This document shows, in pieces, positions 51,451-61,548 of a stretch of DNA of 64,000 nucleotides. Made by a program: the position numbers and the translations under genes. Below the pieces are notes generated by a model, which saw only the letters and a program-made list of their open reading frames with translations, searched no databases and was not told the origin of the DNA. The stretch is from Oscillospiraceae bacterium (GTDB taxonomy: Bacteria > Bacillota > Clostridia > Oscillospirales > Oscillospiraceae), in contig WRJA01000001.1 of assembly GCA_009782435.1 (NCBI GenBank), forward strand, positions 1 to 64,000, in the 5' to 3' direction. Within the stretch, counting starts at the first letter, position 1, and each line of letters starts with the position of its first letter.

Positions 51451-52650
51451 TCATTTACCGGCGGTATCGCCGGATTTATTCTTTGCTTTACCGAGTTTTC
51501 GCCTATCGGCGCCGGTGTTTTTTTTCATGTTTTTGTCGCTGCTCTGAGTCTGCGCGCTCTTTTCGGCGCCGTCGACCCGAAGAATCGCCTGTGCCTTTGA
51601 CACGGACGTTTTTTTTGAAAATTCAGTCGGGCCCTCAGCTCGTTTTTTTCCGTTTTTGCGGCGGGCCGGTTTTTTCCTTACCGGCGGTTTTTCCTCCGTC
51701 GCGCCGGGTTCGGCAAAGGTCTCGGAGAATTCCTCAAACTCAATAATATCTGAATCGTCCCGGTATTCGGAAAACTCATCTTCTTTTTCCTCCGGCAGTA
51801 AAACCTCCGGCATATCCTCCCCGTTTTTCGGTCTGCCGCCGGGTACCGGCGCGATCTCATCCGCGTCGTATTGTTTTATTACTACTTCATCGCCTTCGGT
51901 ATCGAGCCTGACCTTTACCTTCCGGCGCAAAAGATTCACTTGCGCCACGCTGCCGTATCCGGCGGGGGTGCGTACAAAAGTCCCGTTTTTCGGAACCTTC
52001 TTAACTAAATCCTCATAGGCCTCGTGTTCATAGCGCAAGCAGCACATAAGTCTGCCGCATGAACCGGATATCTTCGCCGGATTCAGCGACATCGATTGGA
52101 TCTTTGCCATTTTTGTGGACACCGGCTGAAAATCATCAAGAAACTGCTTGCAGCAATACGGCCTTCCGCAGATACCGATGCCGCCGAGCATCTTCGTTTC
52201 GTCCCTGACGCCGATCTGGCGCAATTCGATTCGCGTTTTGCATACGGCCGCCAAGTCCTTTACAAGCTCCCGAAAATCCACCCTGCCTTCGGAGGTAAAG
52301 AAAAACATTATCTTGCTGCCCTCAAAATTGCATTCGACGTCAACAAGCTTCATATCGAGTCCGTGTTCGTTTATTTTTTTCCGGCATACCTCAAACGCTT
52401 CAGCCTCACGCGTTCTGTTGATCTGAGCGCAGCGCGCGTCGTTATCCGTCGCTATCCTTACAACAGGCCGCAACGGCGGCACTATACGCCCGTCGTCCAC
52501 TTCGTGGTTGCCTCCGGTACACTCCCCCATTTCAAGTCCTTTGGAGGTTTCAACTATTACCGATTGCCCGTTTTTTATCGATAAGCCGCCGGGCGAGAAA
52601 TAATATGCTTTACCCCGGCTTTTAAACTTTATGTTAACTACCTGTGTCAA
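51451..52650 (-). CDS. ricT: PSP1 domain protein RicT/YaaT
   Basis: 399 aa, TTG start with GAGGAAAA upstream. PSP1 domain with the conserved cysteines (GGIGICGRPYCCKQFL, SCGRLMCCLRYE) over about residues 1-230, then an acidic linker and a basic C-terminal tail (about 300-399) longer than the usual family form (about 275 aa). In Bacillus the RicAFT complex binds iron-sulfur clusters and affects RNA processing and sporulation. Located after holB, its usual neighbour in Firmicutes. Confidence 0.93.
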   Translation of the reverse strand: MTQVVNIKFKSRGKAYYFSPGGLSIKNGQSVIVETSKGLEMGECTGGNHEVDDGRIVPPLRPVVRIATDNDARCAQINRTREAEAFEVCRKKINEHGLDMKLVDVECNFEGSKIMFFFTSEGRVDFRELVKDLAAVCKTRIELRQIGVRDETKMLGGIGICGRPYCCKQFLDDFQPVSTKMAKIQSMSLNPAKISGSCGRLMCCLRYEHEAYEDLVKKVPKNGTFVRTPAGYGSVAQVNLLRRKVKVRLDTEGDEVVIKQYDADEIAPVPGGRPKNGEDMPEVLLPEEKEDEFSEYRDDSDIIEFEEFSETFAEPGATEEKPPVRKKPARRKNGKKRAEGPTEFSKKTSVSKAQAILRVDGAEKSAQTQSSDKNMKKNTGADRRKLGKAKNKSGDTAGK

Positions 52651-52660
52651 ATTATTTTCC

Positions 52661-53485
52661 TCATTTCAATTCCATCGTTCGCGCGCATATCATGCCGAAG
52701 AGATTTTTCACTCCGACATTCGAGCCGAGGTATTTTTCGGCGTCTTTCATCAGCTGCGCTATATCCTTCAGTTTTTTCCGTCCGAGTCCCGGATCGGCGC
52801 GGCGAGCGCATAATATATCCGCGACGGAAAACATGACGCATTCGGCAAATTCGGCGGCCGCGGCTGAACTCATCTTCTCCGCTTCCGCGAAACAGCGTAA
52901 AAGCTCAGGTCTGTCTCCGGACGCGGCGATCTCAAGATATTGCCGCGCGTATTTTTCGATCTCATCGTCAAACGGAGCCGCATCGTCGTTTTCCGTGATC
53001 TCAACACATCTTGAGCGTATAGTATCAAGAAAAAACCCCGCGTTTCCCGCGCATAATATGACGGCCGCATGCGCCGGCGGTTCTTCAAGCATTTTTAAAA
53101 GGGCGTTTTGCGCCGGAACATTCATATAGCCCGCGTCCGCGATCAAATATACTTTTCGCGCCGCCTCATTCGGAAGCACGGAAAAATCCGCGACAGCGGC
53201 GCGTATCCGCTCGACGCTCAGCTCTTTTTTAAAGGCGCCTTTGTCGTCTTTTTCACGCTCTACGATTATTACGTCCGGATGTATCCGGGAGCTTATTTTT
53301 CTGCAATTTTTGCATGAACCGCAGGGTTTGTTCTCCGATTCACACAGCAAAGCCGCCGCCAGCTTCATCGATAACCGGTCTCGGTTTTCTTCGGAGGCGG
53401 ACGCCGCGATGTACGCGTGCAAAAGCTTTGGTCGTTCTGTTATTACCATACCGGCATCCTGTTTTATGCCGGGTCCGCGTTTCAT
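52661..53485 (-). CDS. holB: DNA polymerase III subunit delta'
   Basis: 274 aa. Conserved parts: LLHAYIAAS, a zinc module CGSCKNCRKI, HPDVIIVE and the ALLKMLEEPP box, as in clamp-loader delta'. The N-terminus lacks the full P-loop (a shortened start, HAYIAASASEENRDRLS). ATGA overlap with the acpP stop. Part of the clamp loader in the cytoplasm. Confidence 0.9.
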   Translation of the reverse strand: MKRGPGIKQDAGMVITERPKLLHAYIAASASEENRDRLSMKLAAALLCESENKPCGSCKNCRKISSRIHPDVIIVEREKDDKGAFKKELSVERIRAAVADFSVLPNEAARKVYLIADAGYMNVPAQNALLKMLEEPPAHAAVILCAGNAGFFLDTIRSRCVEITENDDAAPFDDEIEKYARQYLEIAASGDRPELLRCFAEAEKMSSAAAAEFAECVMFSVADILCARRADPGLGRKKLKDIAQLMKDAEKYLGSNVGVKNLFGMICARTMELK

Positions 53486-53721
53486 TTGCGGCCCGGCAAT
53501 GTTTTTTCAATATATTCGGCGATTTGGCCCGCAGTAAACAAGTCCTTGGCGTCATTCTCGTTTATAAGAATGCCGAACTCCTCTTCCAATGACATGTTCA
53601 ATTCCACGACATCCAACGAATCGGCGCCCAAATCATCTATTATGTGGGTATCCGGGGTTACAGTACCGGGATCTATCTCAAATTGGCGAGCTAAAAGTTC
53701 CTTGATCTTTTCATAATACAT
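53482..53721 (-). CDS. acpP: Acyl carrier protein
   Basis: 79 aa. Four-helix ACP with the phosphopantetheine Ser in LGADSLDVVELNM. Carries acyl chains in fatty acid synthesis. It lies between jag and holB, away from any fab cluster in this window; the FabG-like gene is about 2 kb beyond. Confidence 0.96.
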   Translation of the reverse strand: MYYEKIKELLARQFEIDPGTVTPDTHIIDDLGADSLDVVELNMSLEEEFGILINENDAKDLFTAGQIAEYIEKTLPGRK

Positions 53722-53760
53722 TAAGCACCCTCCCGACGAATTTTCGCCGTGAAGCGGAAA

Positions 53761-54432
53761 TCAACTCCACTCTCTTACCTTGCGGTCATTTTTCCCGCCC
53801 GAATCCGGCTTTGATACCGATACAACGACCCGCCTGTTCGGCTCCGTTCCCGTGGAACCGGTCACAACGCCCTCATAGTCCTGCAGGGCAGTATGGACAA
53901 TATGGCGTTCATAGGAATTCATGGGTTCAAGAGTCATCGGTCTGCGATACTTTATTGCTTTATCAGCCATTTTTTTTGCAAGATATACAAGCGAATCTTC
54001 TCTCTTGTTCCTGTAGTTTTCGGCGTCGACGCTGATATGCGCGTGTTTCTCTCCGCCGCGATTGACGGCATAGTTGGCAAGGTGCTGTATCGCGTCGAGA
54101 GTTTCGCCGCGGCGACCGATAACGGCGCCCGGTTTTTCACCAACCAAGTTAATATTCAGGCCGTTTTCATGCCGGGTCGTTTCAAGTTCCGCTTCGACTC
54201 CCATACGCTCCAGCAATCCTCTGATAAAACTCTCCGCTCTTTCTTCGTATGAATCCGTGACTTCATAAGTGACCTTCACAACAGCGGCAACCGTGCCGAG
54301 GCCTAAAAATCCCTGCTTGGAGCGTTCAAGTATCTCAACAGACACATCCTCGCGTTCGAGTCCGAGCTGCGCCAACGCTGCGGCAACGGCTTCTTCCTCG
54401 GTTTTTCCGCTGACTGTTACTGAATTGTACAT
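53761..54432 (-). CDS. jag: RNA-binding protein Jag/KhpB
   Basis: 223 aa. Jag_N domain (1-50, with the KQGFLGLG motif), linker, KH domain (about 80-150: VIGRRGETLDAIQHLANYAV) and R3H domain (about 155-215: PMNSYERHIVHTALQDYEG). Binds RNA and affects cell division and elongation in Firmicutes. Follows yidC, as usual. Confidence 0.95.
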   Translation of the reverse strand: MYNSVTVSGKTEEEAVAAALAQLGLEREDVSVEILERSKQGFLGLGTVAAVVKVTYEVTDSYEERAESFIRGLLERMGVEAELETTRHENGLNINLVGEKPGAVIGRRGETLDAIQHLANYAVNRGGEKHAHISVDAENYRNKREDSLVYLAKKMADKAIKYRRPMTLEPMNSYERHIVHTALQDYEGVVTGSTGTEPNRRVVVSVSKPDSGGKNDRKVREWS

Positions 54433-54462
54433 ATGCCGTATGTTCCTCCGTCAATAGTAAAC

Positions 54463-55806
54463 TTAAAGGAAACGCTGCTGCCGATCCTCAGCCTCGTCCG
54501 GCGGCCGGAACTCTTCCGGCTCGTTGATTTTGTCTTCACCGTCCGGGTCGTCTTTTCGGGTCTCAATCTCCGGGTATCCTTCGGATTCGCCGTCCGAATC
54601 GTCCGGGCCCGACTCATCTGTCGAAGTTTCGGAATCAAAAAATCTGTCGGCGACATATGCTCTGCCGCGGGCAAATTTTCTGTTTCCCGATTGAGCGTCC
54701 GATATATCGGGAGCTTCTATTCCGAGTTTTTTACGGCGCTCTTCGCGCTCCGCCCTTTCGGTGGCCGCGTGGCGCTCGTCTTCCTTGGCTCTCTCTTGCG
54801 CTGTTAATCTTTTCTTGCTCGTATTCGAATTTTTAGTCGTTTTCCCTTCGGCGCGAAGTTTTTCGGTTTCAGTCCGTTTCTTCTCGTATTCGATCTCTCT
54901 GAGTTTTTCGTCTCTCTCGCGCACTTCCTGCTCGGCCGCCAGTTTTTTTGTGTAATGCTTTGTGAGGATTATCTCCTGAAACAGTCCGAAAAATCCCTGC
55001 GCTATCCAGTATACTCCCAAGGCCGCCGGCATTATGAAGCAAATATAAAGCGACACGAGCGGCATCATCAGCGCGGTGTATTTCATGGTTTTTTTCTGCT
55101 GTTCCGTCCCTGATTGGACCTGTGGATTCATCTTATTGCTTATCTCCATCGTCAGATAGCCGATAAGCGCGGATATGATGGGTATCAGGAACAGCCCGAG
55201 CGCGGGAAGCCAATCGGAGAGATCGCTCCAATCGACCCTCAGGAAAAAGTTCCACTGGGGCCTGTCGCCCAGATTCAGGCCCAAGAAATTCAAGTCGATA
55301 TCAATGGATTCCGGCACTATGGTCCTGATCGCTTCAAAATGCTCGTGCATAAGGTTTGCCAAAGGTATCTCAGCATAGGCGTCCGCTTTCGCAGGTATCT
55401 CATAGAGACCTTTGATCACAAAATAGTTGGTGATCTTTGAGACCTGACCGGATGTAAGTCTCATAAGCTGCGACAACGGCTGCCGGATCACGCTGTAAAG
55501 AGCTATCAGTATCGGAAAAGGAATAAGATTCCAAAGGCAGCCCGACATCGGATTGACTTTTTCGCTCTTATAGAGTTTGGATACCTCTTCCTGATAAGCT
55601 TTCTGGTTCCCTTCATGCTTTTTTTCCAGTTCCTTGACCTTTGATGACAGCCTGGACATGTTCATCATGCCGCGCTTGCCTTTCATCTGCAGCGGCATGA
55701 AAATCAGCTTGAACGCAAGGCTGAAAAGAACAATGGCCCAACCGTAATTGCCTGTAAAATCATAAAGAGCCAACAGTATCCATGCAAATGGCTGTGTTAG
55801 TGACAT
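54463..55806 (-). CDS. yidC: Membrane protein insertase YidC/OxaA
   Basis: 447 aa. Five-helix YidC core (about 1-265; GWAIVLFSLAFKLIFMPLQM, GCLWNLIPFPILIALYSVIR, GVYWIAQGFFGLFQEIIL), no lipobox seen. The C-terminal 180 residues are a charged coiled-coil then strongly acidic Glu/Asp tail, longer than usual; basic tails are more common in Gram-positive YidC2, so the acidity is odd. Works with SecYEG or alone to insert membrane proteins. Confidence 0.94.
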   Translation of the reverse strand: MSLTQPFAWILLALYDFTGNYGWAIVLFSLAFKLIFMPLQMKGKRGMMNMSRLSSKVKELEKKHEGNQKAYQEEVSKLYKSEKVNPMSGCLWNLIPFPILIALYSVIRQPLSQLMRLTSGQVSKITNYFVIKGLYEIPAKADAYAEIPLANLMHEHFEAIRTIVPESIDIDLNFLGLNLGDRPQWNFFLRVDWSDLSDWLPALGLFLIPIISALIGYLTMEISNKMNPQVQSGTEQQKKTMKYTALMMPLVSLYICFIMPAALGVYWIAQGFFGLFQEIILTKHYTKKLAAEQEVRERDEKLREIEYEKKRTETEKLRAEGKTTKNSNTSKKRLTAQERAKEDERHAATERAEREERRKKLGIEAPDISDAQSGNRKFARGRAYVADRFFDSETSTDESGPDDSDGESEGYPEIETRKDDPDGEDKINEPEEFRPPDEAEDRQQRFL

Positions 55807-55839
55807 CAGGGTTCTCCTATCAGGTAGCGTTGTTCCCGA

Positions 55840-56058
55840 TCACGGTACGGGGTCATAGAAGTCGTGCTCTCTTTTATGAAAAGGATGGCATTTTATTATG
55901 CGCTTCACGCTCAGCAGAGTACCCTTGAGGGCTCCGTGTTTTTCAAAGGCTTCAAGCGCATACTGCGAACATGTCGGCACAAAACAACAGGTCGGCCGTG
56001 TCAGGGGCGAAATGAATCTTCTGTAGAATTTAACAGCGCCGATAAGCAGTGTCTTCAC
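55840..56058 (-). CDS. yidD: Membrane protein insertion efficiency factor YidD
   Basis: 72 aa. Conserved [20 protein letters not shown] and [22 protein letters not shown]. Small amphipathic inner-face membrane protein. Overlaps the rnpA stop by 4 bp, as in most bacteria. Confidence 0.95.
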   Translation of the reverse strand: MKTLLIGAVKFYRRFISPLTRPTCCFVPTCSQYALEAFEKHGALKGTLLSVKRIIKCHPFHKREHDFYDPVP

Positions 56059-56426
56059 AGCTCATCGCCTTTTTCCGAGCCGGCCAACAAGCCGAGTTTC
56101 GCTCCGGCATCAAGGAAAGCCTGTTCAAGCTGTTTAAACTCCGCGAACCGGCTGCTGACTCTCGCCACCGCGACAATGTCGTATCCGACGGCAAACTTAT
56201 CCTCGTTTACACGGTATATCTCTTTCAGGCGCCTGCGCACCCTGTTCCTGTGGACCGCTTTGCCCAGCTTTTTTGTCACCGTGATGCCTATCCGGTTATG
56301 CCCGGTTTTCGTTTTCCTCGAATAAATCACCATATACGGCGTCACCGTCGTCCTGCCTTTTGAGTACAGTCGCTTGAATTCATGATTCTTTTTGAGCGAT
56401 ACGGATTTTTTCACAGATACCACCAT
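56055..56426 (-). CDS. rnpA: Ribonuclease P protein component
   Basis: 123 aa from ATG 56426 (GTG 56414 and a longer TTG 56435 are alternatives). [18 protein letters not shown], the RNR motif [14 protein letters not shown] and the YDIVAVAR strand are typical. Assists the catalytic RNase P RNA in 5' maturation of tRNA. Between rpmH and yidD. Confidence 0.95.
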   Translation of the reverse strand: MVVSVKKSVSLKKNHEFKRLYSKGRTTVTPYMVIYSRKTKTGHNRIGITVTKKLGKAVHRNRVRRRLKEIYRVNEDKFAVGYDIVAVARVSSRFAEFKQLEQAFLDAGAKLGLLAGSEKGDEL

Positions 56427-56519
56427 GTTCTGCAAACCGCGTTGAGTTTACATGCGAGATCGGGGCTTTTCAGCCCTAACGAGACGCTCGTCCGCGCGCC
56501 CTTGCCGTTTTATTGCCGC

Positions 56520-56654
56520 TCAATAGGAGAGCTTAGTTCTTCCCTTTGCTCTGCGGCGGGCCAATACCTTACGCCCGTTTCTTGTGGACATCCTCTTACG
56601 GAAACCGTGTTCCTTTTTTCTTTGGCGTTTTTTAGGTTGATAAGTGCGAAACAT
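56520..56654 (-). CDS. rpmH: 50S ribosomal protein L34
   Basis: 44 aa: [20 protein letters not shown] then [13 protein letters not shown]; complete L34. The longer open frame to 56789 is not used, as the promoter (56708-56737) lies inside it. First gene of rpmH-rnpA-yidD-yidC-jag, usually near oriC; dnaA is not seen here. Confidence 0.97.
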   Translation of the reverse strand: MFRTYQPKKRQRKKEHGFRKRMSTRNGRKVLARRRAKGRTKLSY

Positions 56655-56707
56655 ATTACTGATACCCTGCCTTTCTGCCGGGCCGTAGAATCCCGGGCGG
56701 TCAATAT

Positions 56708-56737
56708 ATAATATCTCAAAACCGTAAACCGTGTCAA
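56708..56737 (-). promoter_or_regulatory. Sigma-A promoter of rpmH
   Basis: Minus strand TTGACA (56732-56737), 18-bp spacer, TATTAT (56708-56713), about 50 bp before the rpmH start. Confidence 0.75.
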
Positions 56738-56836
56738 TAAATATTTCCTTTCCGGGGTACAAAGAAAAATACGGTGCATCGCGCGGCAAGCCGTGCTATA
56801 TTTATACCGATGAAAAAATGCAAGGAGGCCGGCCGT

Positions 56837-57298
56837 ATGCCTGTCAAAAATCCCAACCTGAAACTGCATGACAGCAAAGACATGCCGAGAATCGAGACAC
56901 TGACAGACCCGAAGGCTGTCGCGCGTTACGGCGGTCCCCGAATGCTTATCGCTCCGCCTCTCGACTACGACGCTTTGATGAAACGCATCCCCCGGGGCAA
57001 AGTCATCACCACCGACAGATTGAGGGAATACCTCGCGAAAACAAACAACGCCGATTTCACATGTCCGCTTACCTGCGGCATATTCGTCAATATCGTCGCC
57101 CACGCCGATTTCGAGCGCGGCGGCGCTGACGAAACGCCGTGGTGGAGGACCTTGAAAAAAGACGGGGAGCTGAACGAGAAATATCCGGAAGGTATCGACG
57201 GCCAAAAACTGCGGCTTGAAGCGGAAGGTCACGAGGTCATTCAAAAAGGCAAGCGTTATTTTTTGAAGGACTGTGAGAAAAAGCTTTTCACGCTGTAA
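56837..57298 (+). CDS. MGMT-family (alkyltransferase-like) protein
   Basis: 153 aa from ATG 56837 with AAGGAGG upstream. Resembles the DNA-binding domain of O6-methylguanine methyltransferase in IPRGKVITTDRLREYLA, but the usual PCHR active site is replaced by CPLTCGIFVNI, and PWWRTLKKDGELN follows. This variant is found in anaerobic bacteria as MGMT family protein of unknown activity; a Cys is present but displaced. Divergent from rpmH. Confidence 0.8.
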   Translation: MPVKNPNLKLHDSKDMPRIETLTDPKAVARYGGPRMLIAPPLDYDALMKRIPRGKVITTDRLREYLAKTNNADFTCPLTCGIFVNIVAHADFERGGADETPWWRTLKKDGELNEKYPEGIDGQKLRLEAEGHEVIQKGKRYFLKDCEKKLFTL

Positions 57299-57347
57299 CA
57301 GACATGTAAAATGAAATTTTTCCGACGGGAGGCCGGCCGGACATAAA

Positions 57348-57390
57348 AACGGTAAGCCGCGGCGATTTGTGACCGCCGCGGCTTACCGTT
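57348..57390 (-). terminator. Terminator of the V-ATPase operon
   Basis: Perfect 17-bp arms (AACGGTAAGCCGCGGCG and complement) with 9-nt loop, followed on the minus strand by T5. It lies 11 bp after the subunit D stop and may also end the MGMT-family transcript on the plus strand. Confidence 0.85.
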
Positions 57391-57401
57391 TGCGATATAG
57401 C

Positions 57402-58055
57402 TTAATATTCGTAATTGTGGGCTTGTTTCAAAACCATTTCTTTGACTTTCATGAGTCTGACTTTTGTAGCTAAGTCGTTTTCCTCAAGCTTCATAACGAT
57501 GTACTTAATATTCTTTTGGAGCTCGGGAATCATTACGTACTCTAAGGCGTTGACCCTTCTGCGCACTTTTTCGATCTCCTGCGCCAAAAGCTGCATGGTC
57601 TTTTCGACCTGAGCAAGCTCTAACATATCCTCAAACACTTCGGCAAGTTTTGTCACGGCGTCGTCCAATTCGCCCGACGTTTGAGCAAAACCGTAAGGAT
57701 AAATATCCGAGGATTCCGTATCGCGGGTCTTGAAGTCAAAAACCGGCACGTTCACGCTCATAACATTTTTGAACGACATATTGAGCGCAACTGTTTGCCG
57801 CGGATATAGAAGCGCCTGCTCCAACATCTCCGGCGACATAACGGCGCTCGCTATCGTAAGAGCCGCAAAGGCTCCGCTCAGCTTATCCTCGACCCTTGTC
57901 CGCAATTCACGGTTGCGGCGCACCACCATCAAAAACTGCCGCATAAGCTCATCGCGTTTATCCTTCAGGAGCTTGTGGCCGCGCAACGCTGTCCTGTACC
58001 GGCCTTTCAGCTGGTTCAAGACCATCCTTGTCGGATTTATCGTGCCGGACGCCAT
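57402..58055 (-). CDS. atpD: V-type ATPase subunit D
   Basis: 217 aa, helical. N-terminal TRMVLNQLKGRYRTALRGHK and RRVNALEYVMIPELQKNIKY are conserved in the central-shaft subunit D, which with F rotates inside the A3B3 head. Last gene of the operon. Confidence 0.94.
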   Translation of the reverse strand: MASGTINPTRMVLNQLKGRYRTALRGHKLLKDKRDELMRQFLMVVRRNRELRTRVEDKLSGAFAALTIASAVMSPEMLEQALLYPRQTVALNMSFKNVMSVNVPVFDFKTRDTESSDIYPYGFAQTSGELDDAVTKLAEVFEDMLELAQVEKTMQLLAQEIEKVRRRVNALEYVMIPELQKNIKYIVMKLEENDLATKVRLMKVKEMVLKQAHNYEY

Positions 58056-58073
58056 AAGCGATCAGTCCTTTCC

Positions 58074-59450
58074 CTACCCCTTTACGGGCATGTATTTATC
58101 GATCATCTCCGTCTTCACGCGCTTGAGCTCTGTCCTCGGCAATATGCTCAGGAGCTCCCAGCCGAGTTCGAGCGTGTCTTCTATAGAGCGGTTTGCTTCG
58201 TTGCCCTGATTAACATAGCGCGCTTCGAATTCATCCGCGAATTTGGCGAAGAGCTTGTCATTTTCCGATAAAGCGGCTTCACCGAGTATAGTCATGAGTT
58301 CCTTCGCGTCTTTTCCGCGCGCGTAACCCGCGAAAATCTGATTCATGGTGCCGGCGTGGTCCTCTCTGGTCTTGCCTTCGCCTATTCCCTTGTCCTTGAG
58401 ACGGCTGAGGCTCGGCAGAACGTCGACCGGCGGCACTATGCCCTTCCTGTGCAGATCTCGGGAAAGTATAATCTGGCCCTCGGTTATGTATCCGGTAAGG
58501 TCGGGGATCGGGTGGGTCTTGTCGTCTTCCGGCATGGTCAGTATCGGTATCATGGTTATAGAGCCGTCCTTACCGATACGCCGTCCCGCTCTTTCATACA
58601 TGGTGGCAAGGTCGGTATAAAGGTATCCGGGATAACCGCGGCGGCCGGGGACTTCTTTTTTTGCCGCCGATATCTCGCGAAGAGCGTCGGCGTAGTTTGT
58701 TATGTCGGTAAGAATAACGAGCACGTGCATGTCTTTTTCAAAAGCCAGATACTCGGCGGCTGTAAGCGCCATACGCGGCGTCGCTATTCTTTCAACGGCC
58801 GGGTCGTTCGCCAGATTCGTGAACAGAACGGTCCTGTCTATTGCGCCCGTACGCTTGAACTCACGCACAAAGTATTCGGATTCCTCAAAGGTTATGCCTA
58901 TGGCAGCAAATACGACGGCGAAATTCGATTCCGTGCCCAAAACTCTCGCCTGACGGGCTATCTGCGCCGCCAAAGCCGCGTGAGGCAATCCGGAGCCGGA
59001 GAATATCGGCAGCTTCTGGCCTCTGACCAATGTGTTGAGCCCGTCGACCGTCGAAACGCCGGTCTGTATGAATTCGGCGGGATAAGCCCTCGCTGACGGA
59101 TTCATCGGAAGTCCGTTAATATCCCTGTGCGCGTCCGGAAGAATCGCCGGGCCCGCGTCGATGGGTTCTCCCATGCCGTTGAACACGCGGCCGAGCATAT
59201 CCTCGGATACGCCGAGCTCCAAGGGCCTTCCGAGAAAGCGCACCTTGCTCTCGGCAAGGTTTATTCCCGCTGCCGACTCAAACAACTGCACGACAGCCGT
59301 ATCCCGGTCGACCTCAAGCACTTTACAGCGTCTTGTTTCGCCTGAAGGCAATTCGATCTCGGCCAACTCGTCGTAGGTGACTCCTTCGACATTTTTTACC
59401 AACATGAGCGGGCTTGCGATCTCTCTTATTGTTTTATATTCTCTAATCAC
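58074..59450 (-). CDS. atpB: V-type ATPase subunit B
   Basis: 458 aa. Nucleotide-binding-fold subunit without a P-loop ([20 protein letters not shown]), with [17 protein letters not shown] near the C-terminus. Non-catalytic partner of A in the A3B3 ring. GTG start overlaps the A stop (GTGA). Confidence 0.96.
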   Translation of the reverse strand: MIREYKTIREIASPLMLVKNVEGVTYDELAEIELPSGETRRCKVLEVDRDTAVVQLFESAAGINLAESKVRFLGRPLELGVSEDMLGRVFNGMGEPIDAGPAILPDAHRDINGLPMNPSARAYPAEFIQTGVSTVDGLNTLVRGQKLPIFSGSGLPHAALAAQIARQARVLGTESNFAVVFAAIGITFEESEYFVREFKRTGAIDRTVLFTNLANDPAVERIATPRMALTAAEYLAFEKDMHVLVILTDITNYADALREISAAKKEVPGRRGYPGYLYTDLATMYERAGRRIGKDGSITMIPILTMPEDDKTHPIPDLTGYITEGQIILSRDLHRKGIVPPVDVLPSLSRLKDKGIGEGKTREDHAGTMNQIFAGYARGKDAKELMTILGEAALSENDKLFAKFADEFEARYVNQGNEANRSIEDTLELGWELLSILPRTELKRVKTEMIDKYMPVKG

Positions 59451-61216
59451 AGCGTCTCACCTCCGGCGGCGATTTCTTCGATTTGAGCCTTAACATCCTG
59501 CGCTATCTCGGCATAGACTTTAGCGTATTCTTCGACCGGCACGCTTTTTGCGCGGCCTATTCGCTCGCGCGCGGCAATTTCAAACAGCTTGTTCATATCG
59601 CCCCCCCGCGCCAAAGCGTCGCGGCAAAGCAGATCATATTCAAGTATCAGATCAATGAGCAGATACTGACGCTCACAGGACGAATAGCTGTCGATATCGA
59701 GAAAAGCGTTCTGTTGCAAAAAGTCCTCGCGAAGCATCTTGGCGGTCTCCATAGTCAGGCGGTCGTTCGAGGATAAAGCGTCCTGCCCGACAAGTCTGAC
59801 GATCTCCTGAAGTCTTGCTTCATCTTGAAGTATGCTCAGGGCTTTCTCTCGATCTTGCATGTATTTCGGGCTGAATTCCTTATCATACCATGGTTTGAGC
59901 GAATCAACATACAATGAATAACTGTTCAGCCAGTTTATTGCAGGAAAGTGACGCGAATAGGCGAGAGCGGCGTCAAGGCCCCAGAAGACTTTCACTATAC
60001 GCATCGTCGCCTGTGAGACCGGCTCCGAAATATCTCCGCCCGGAGGTGACACGGCTCCGATAGCCGTCAGACTGCCGACACGCCCGTCGGCGCCCAAGCA
60101 TTCCACAACGCCGGCGCGCTCATAAAACTGCGCGAGACGAGAGGCGAGATACGCGGGATAACCTTCCTCACCGGGCATCTCCTCGAGCCGTCCTGACATT
60201 TCGCGTAAGGCCTCGGCCCAGCGGGACGTTGAGTCCGCGATGACCGCGACGTCGTAACCCATGTCGCGGAAATACTCGGCTATCGTTATGCCCGTGTATA
60301 TCGAGGCTTCGCGCGCTGCGACCGGCATGTCGGAGGTATTTGCGATGAGAACTGTCCTTTTCATCAGCGGCTCTCCGCTTCGCGGGTCAGTCAGCTCCGG
60401 GAATTCCATGAGAACGTCCGTCATCTCGTTACCGCGCTCTCCGCAGCCTATATAGATGACGATGTCGACGTCGGACCATTTTGCGAGTTGGTGCTGAACG
60501 ACCGTTTTTCCCGAACCGAACGGACCGGGCACGGCGGCGGTGCCGCCTTTCGCGAGCGGGAACAAAGTGTCTATGACCCTTTGCCCGGAAGCAAGCGGCC
60601 GATCCGGCACTTGCTTTCTCAGATAAGGCCTGCTCACACGAACCGGCCACCTTTGCATGAGGGTCAGATCGCGCTCAGTACCGTCGTCAAGCTTAAGTAC
60701 CGCCACGGTCTCCTCAACGGTATAATTTCCCGCCTCGATCTTGGTTATTACGCCCGAAAGCCCGGGCGGAACCATTATCTTGTGCAAAACTGTTGGAGTT
60801 TCGTCAACGGTCCCGATAATATCGCCCGCGCCCACTTTATTGCCGACGGCCGCAACAGGCACAAAATCCCATTTCTTTGTGCGGTTGAGCGCCGGCACAT
60901 CGACACCTCTCGCTATCGTATGCCCCGTAAGCTCGCGTATTTCGGTAAGCGGACGCTGAATACCGTCGTATATCCCCTCCATCATACCGGGGCCCAGTTC
61001 AACCGACAGGGGAAAGCCTGTGGTTTCCACAGACGCCCCCGGACCGAGTCCGCTGGTCTCCTCATAGACCTGAATGGAAGCGTTGTCCGCCGTCATATTG
61101 AGTATTTCGCCGATCAGCCGCTGGTTGCCGACCCGCACCACGTCCGCTACATTGGCGTCGGCCATGCCGCTTGCCATTACCAACGGTCCCGATACTTTTG
61201 TAATTGTTCCGCTCAT
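59447..61216 (-). CDS. atpA: V-type ATPase catalytic subunit A
   Basis: 589 aa, standard length. P-loop [17 protein letters not shown], the Glu-containing [15 protein letters not shown], and the bulge insertion of A subunits (about 110-180). Hydrolyses or makes ATP; direction cannot be told from sequence. Confidence 0.97.
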   Translation of the reverse strand: MSGTITKVSGPLVMASGMADANVADVVRVGNQRLIGEILNMTADNASIQVYEETSGLGPGASVETTGFPLSVELGPGMMEGIYDGIQRPLTEIRELTGHTIARGVDVPALNRTKKWDFVPVAAVGNKVGAGDIIGTVDETPTVLHKIMVPPGLSGVITKIEAGNYTVEETVAVLKLDDGTERDLTLMQRWPVRVSRPYLRKQVPDRPLASGQRVIDTLFPLAKGGTAAVPGPFGSGKTVVQHQLAKWSDVDIVIYIGCGERGNEMTDVLMEFPELTDPRSGEPLMKRTVLIANTSDMPVAAREASIYTGITIAEYFRDMGYDVAVIADSTSRWAEALREMSGRLEEMPGEEGYPAYLASRLAQFYERAGVVECLGADGRVGSLTAIGAVSPPGGDISEPVSQATMRIVKVFWGLDAALAYSRHFPAINWLNSYSLYVDSLKPWYDKEFSPKYMQDREKALSILQDEARLQEIVRLVGQDALSSNDRLTMETAKMLREDFLQQNAFLDIDSYSSCERQYLLIDLILEYDLLCRDALARGGDMNKLFEIAARERIGRAKSVPVEEYAKVYAEIAQDVKAQIEEIAAGGETL

Positions 61217-61233
61217 TTACATACCTTCCTTCA

Positions 61234-61548
61234 TTAAAGGATATCAGTGCCCACGGCGCGCTCAACGGCGGCCTTCAGGGCCGACTGCCCGAGTCCGAGC
61301 GGCCCGTCCCTGCCCGGAATTAGTATTATCGCCGGTATGGGGCTGTCCTTGAACCTGCTTATTTCTTCACCGAGTCCCTGCGCTGTGTTTTCCTCAATGT
61401 ATATAACGGCATATCCCTCTTCAGGTTTTGTAACGGTCTTTAATACCTCTCCGGCCTGCTTGACGTCTGTGACAGGGAAGACATCCAAGCCGAGGGCTTT
61501 AAAGCCGATGACCGTTTCCCGGCCGCCAACAACGGCAATTTTATGCAT
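61234..61548 (-). CDS. atpF: V-type ATPase subunit F
   Basis: 104 aa from ATG 61548 (MHKIAVVGGRETVIGFKALG); GTG 61557 is an alternative. Small Rossmann-like shaft subunit with IPAIILIPGRDGPLG. Overlaps the end of subunit C. Confidence 0.93.
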   Translation of the reverse strand: MHKIAVVGGRETVIGFKALGLDVFPVTDVKQAGEVLKTVTKPEEGYAVIYIEENTAQGLGEEISRFKDSPIPAIILIPGRDGPLGLGQSALKAAVERAVGTDIL

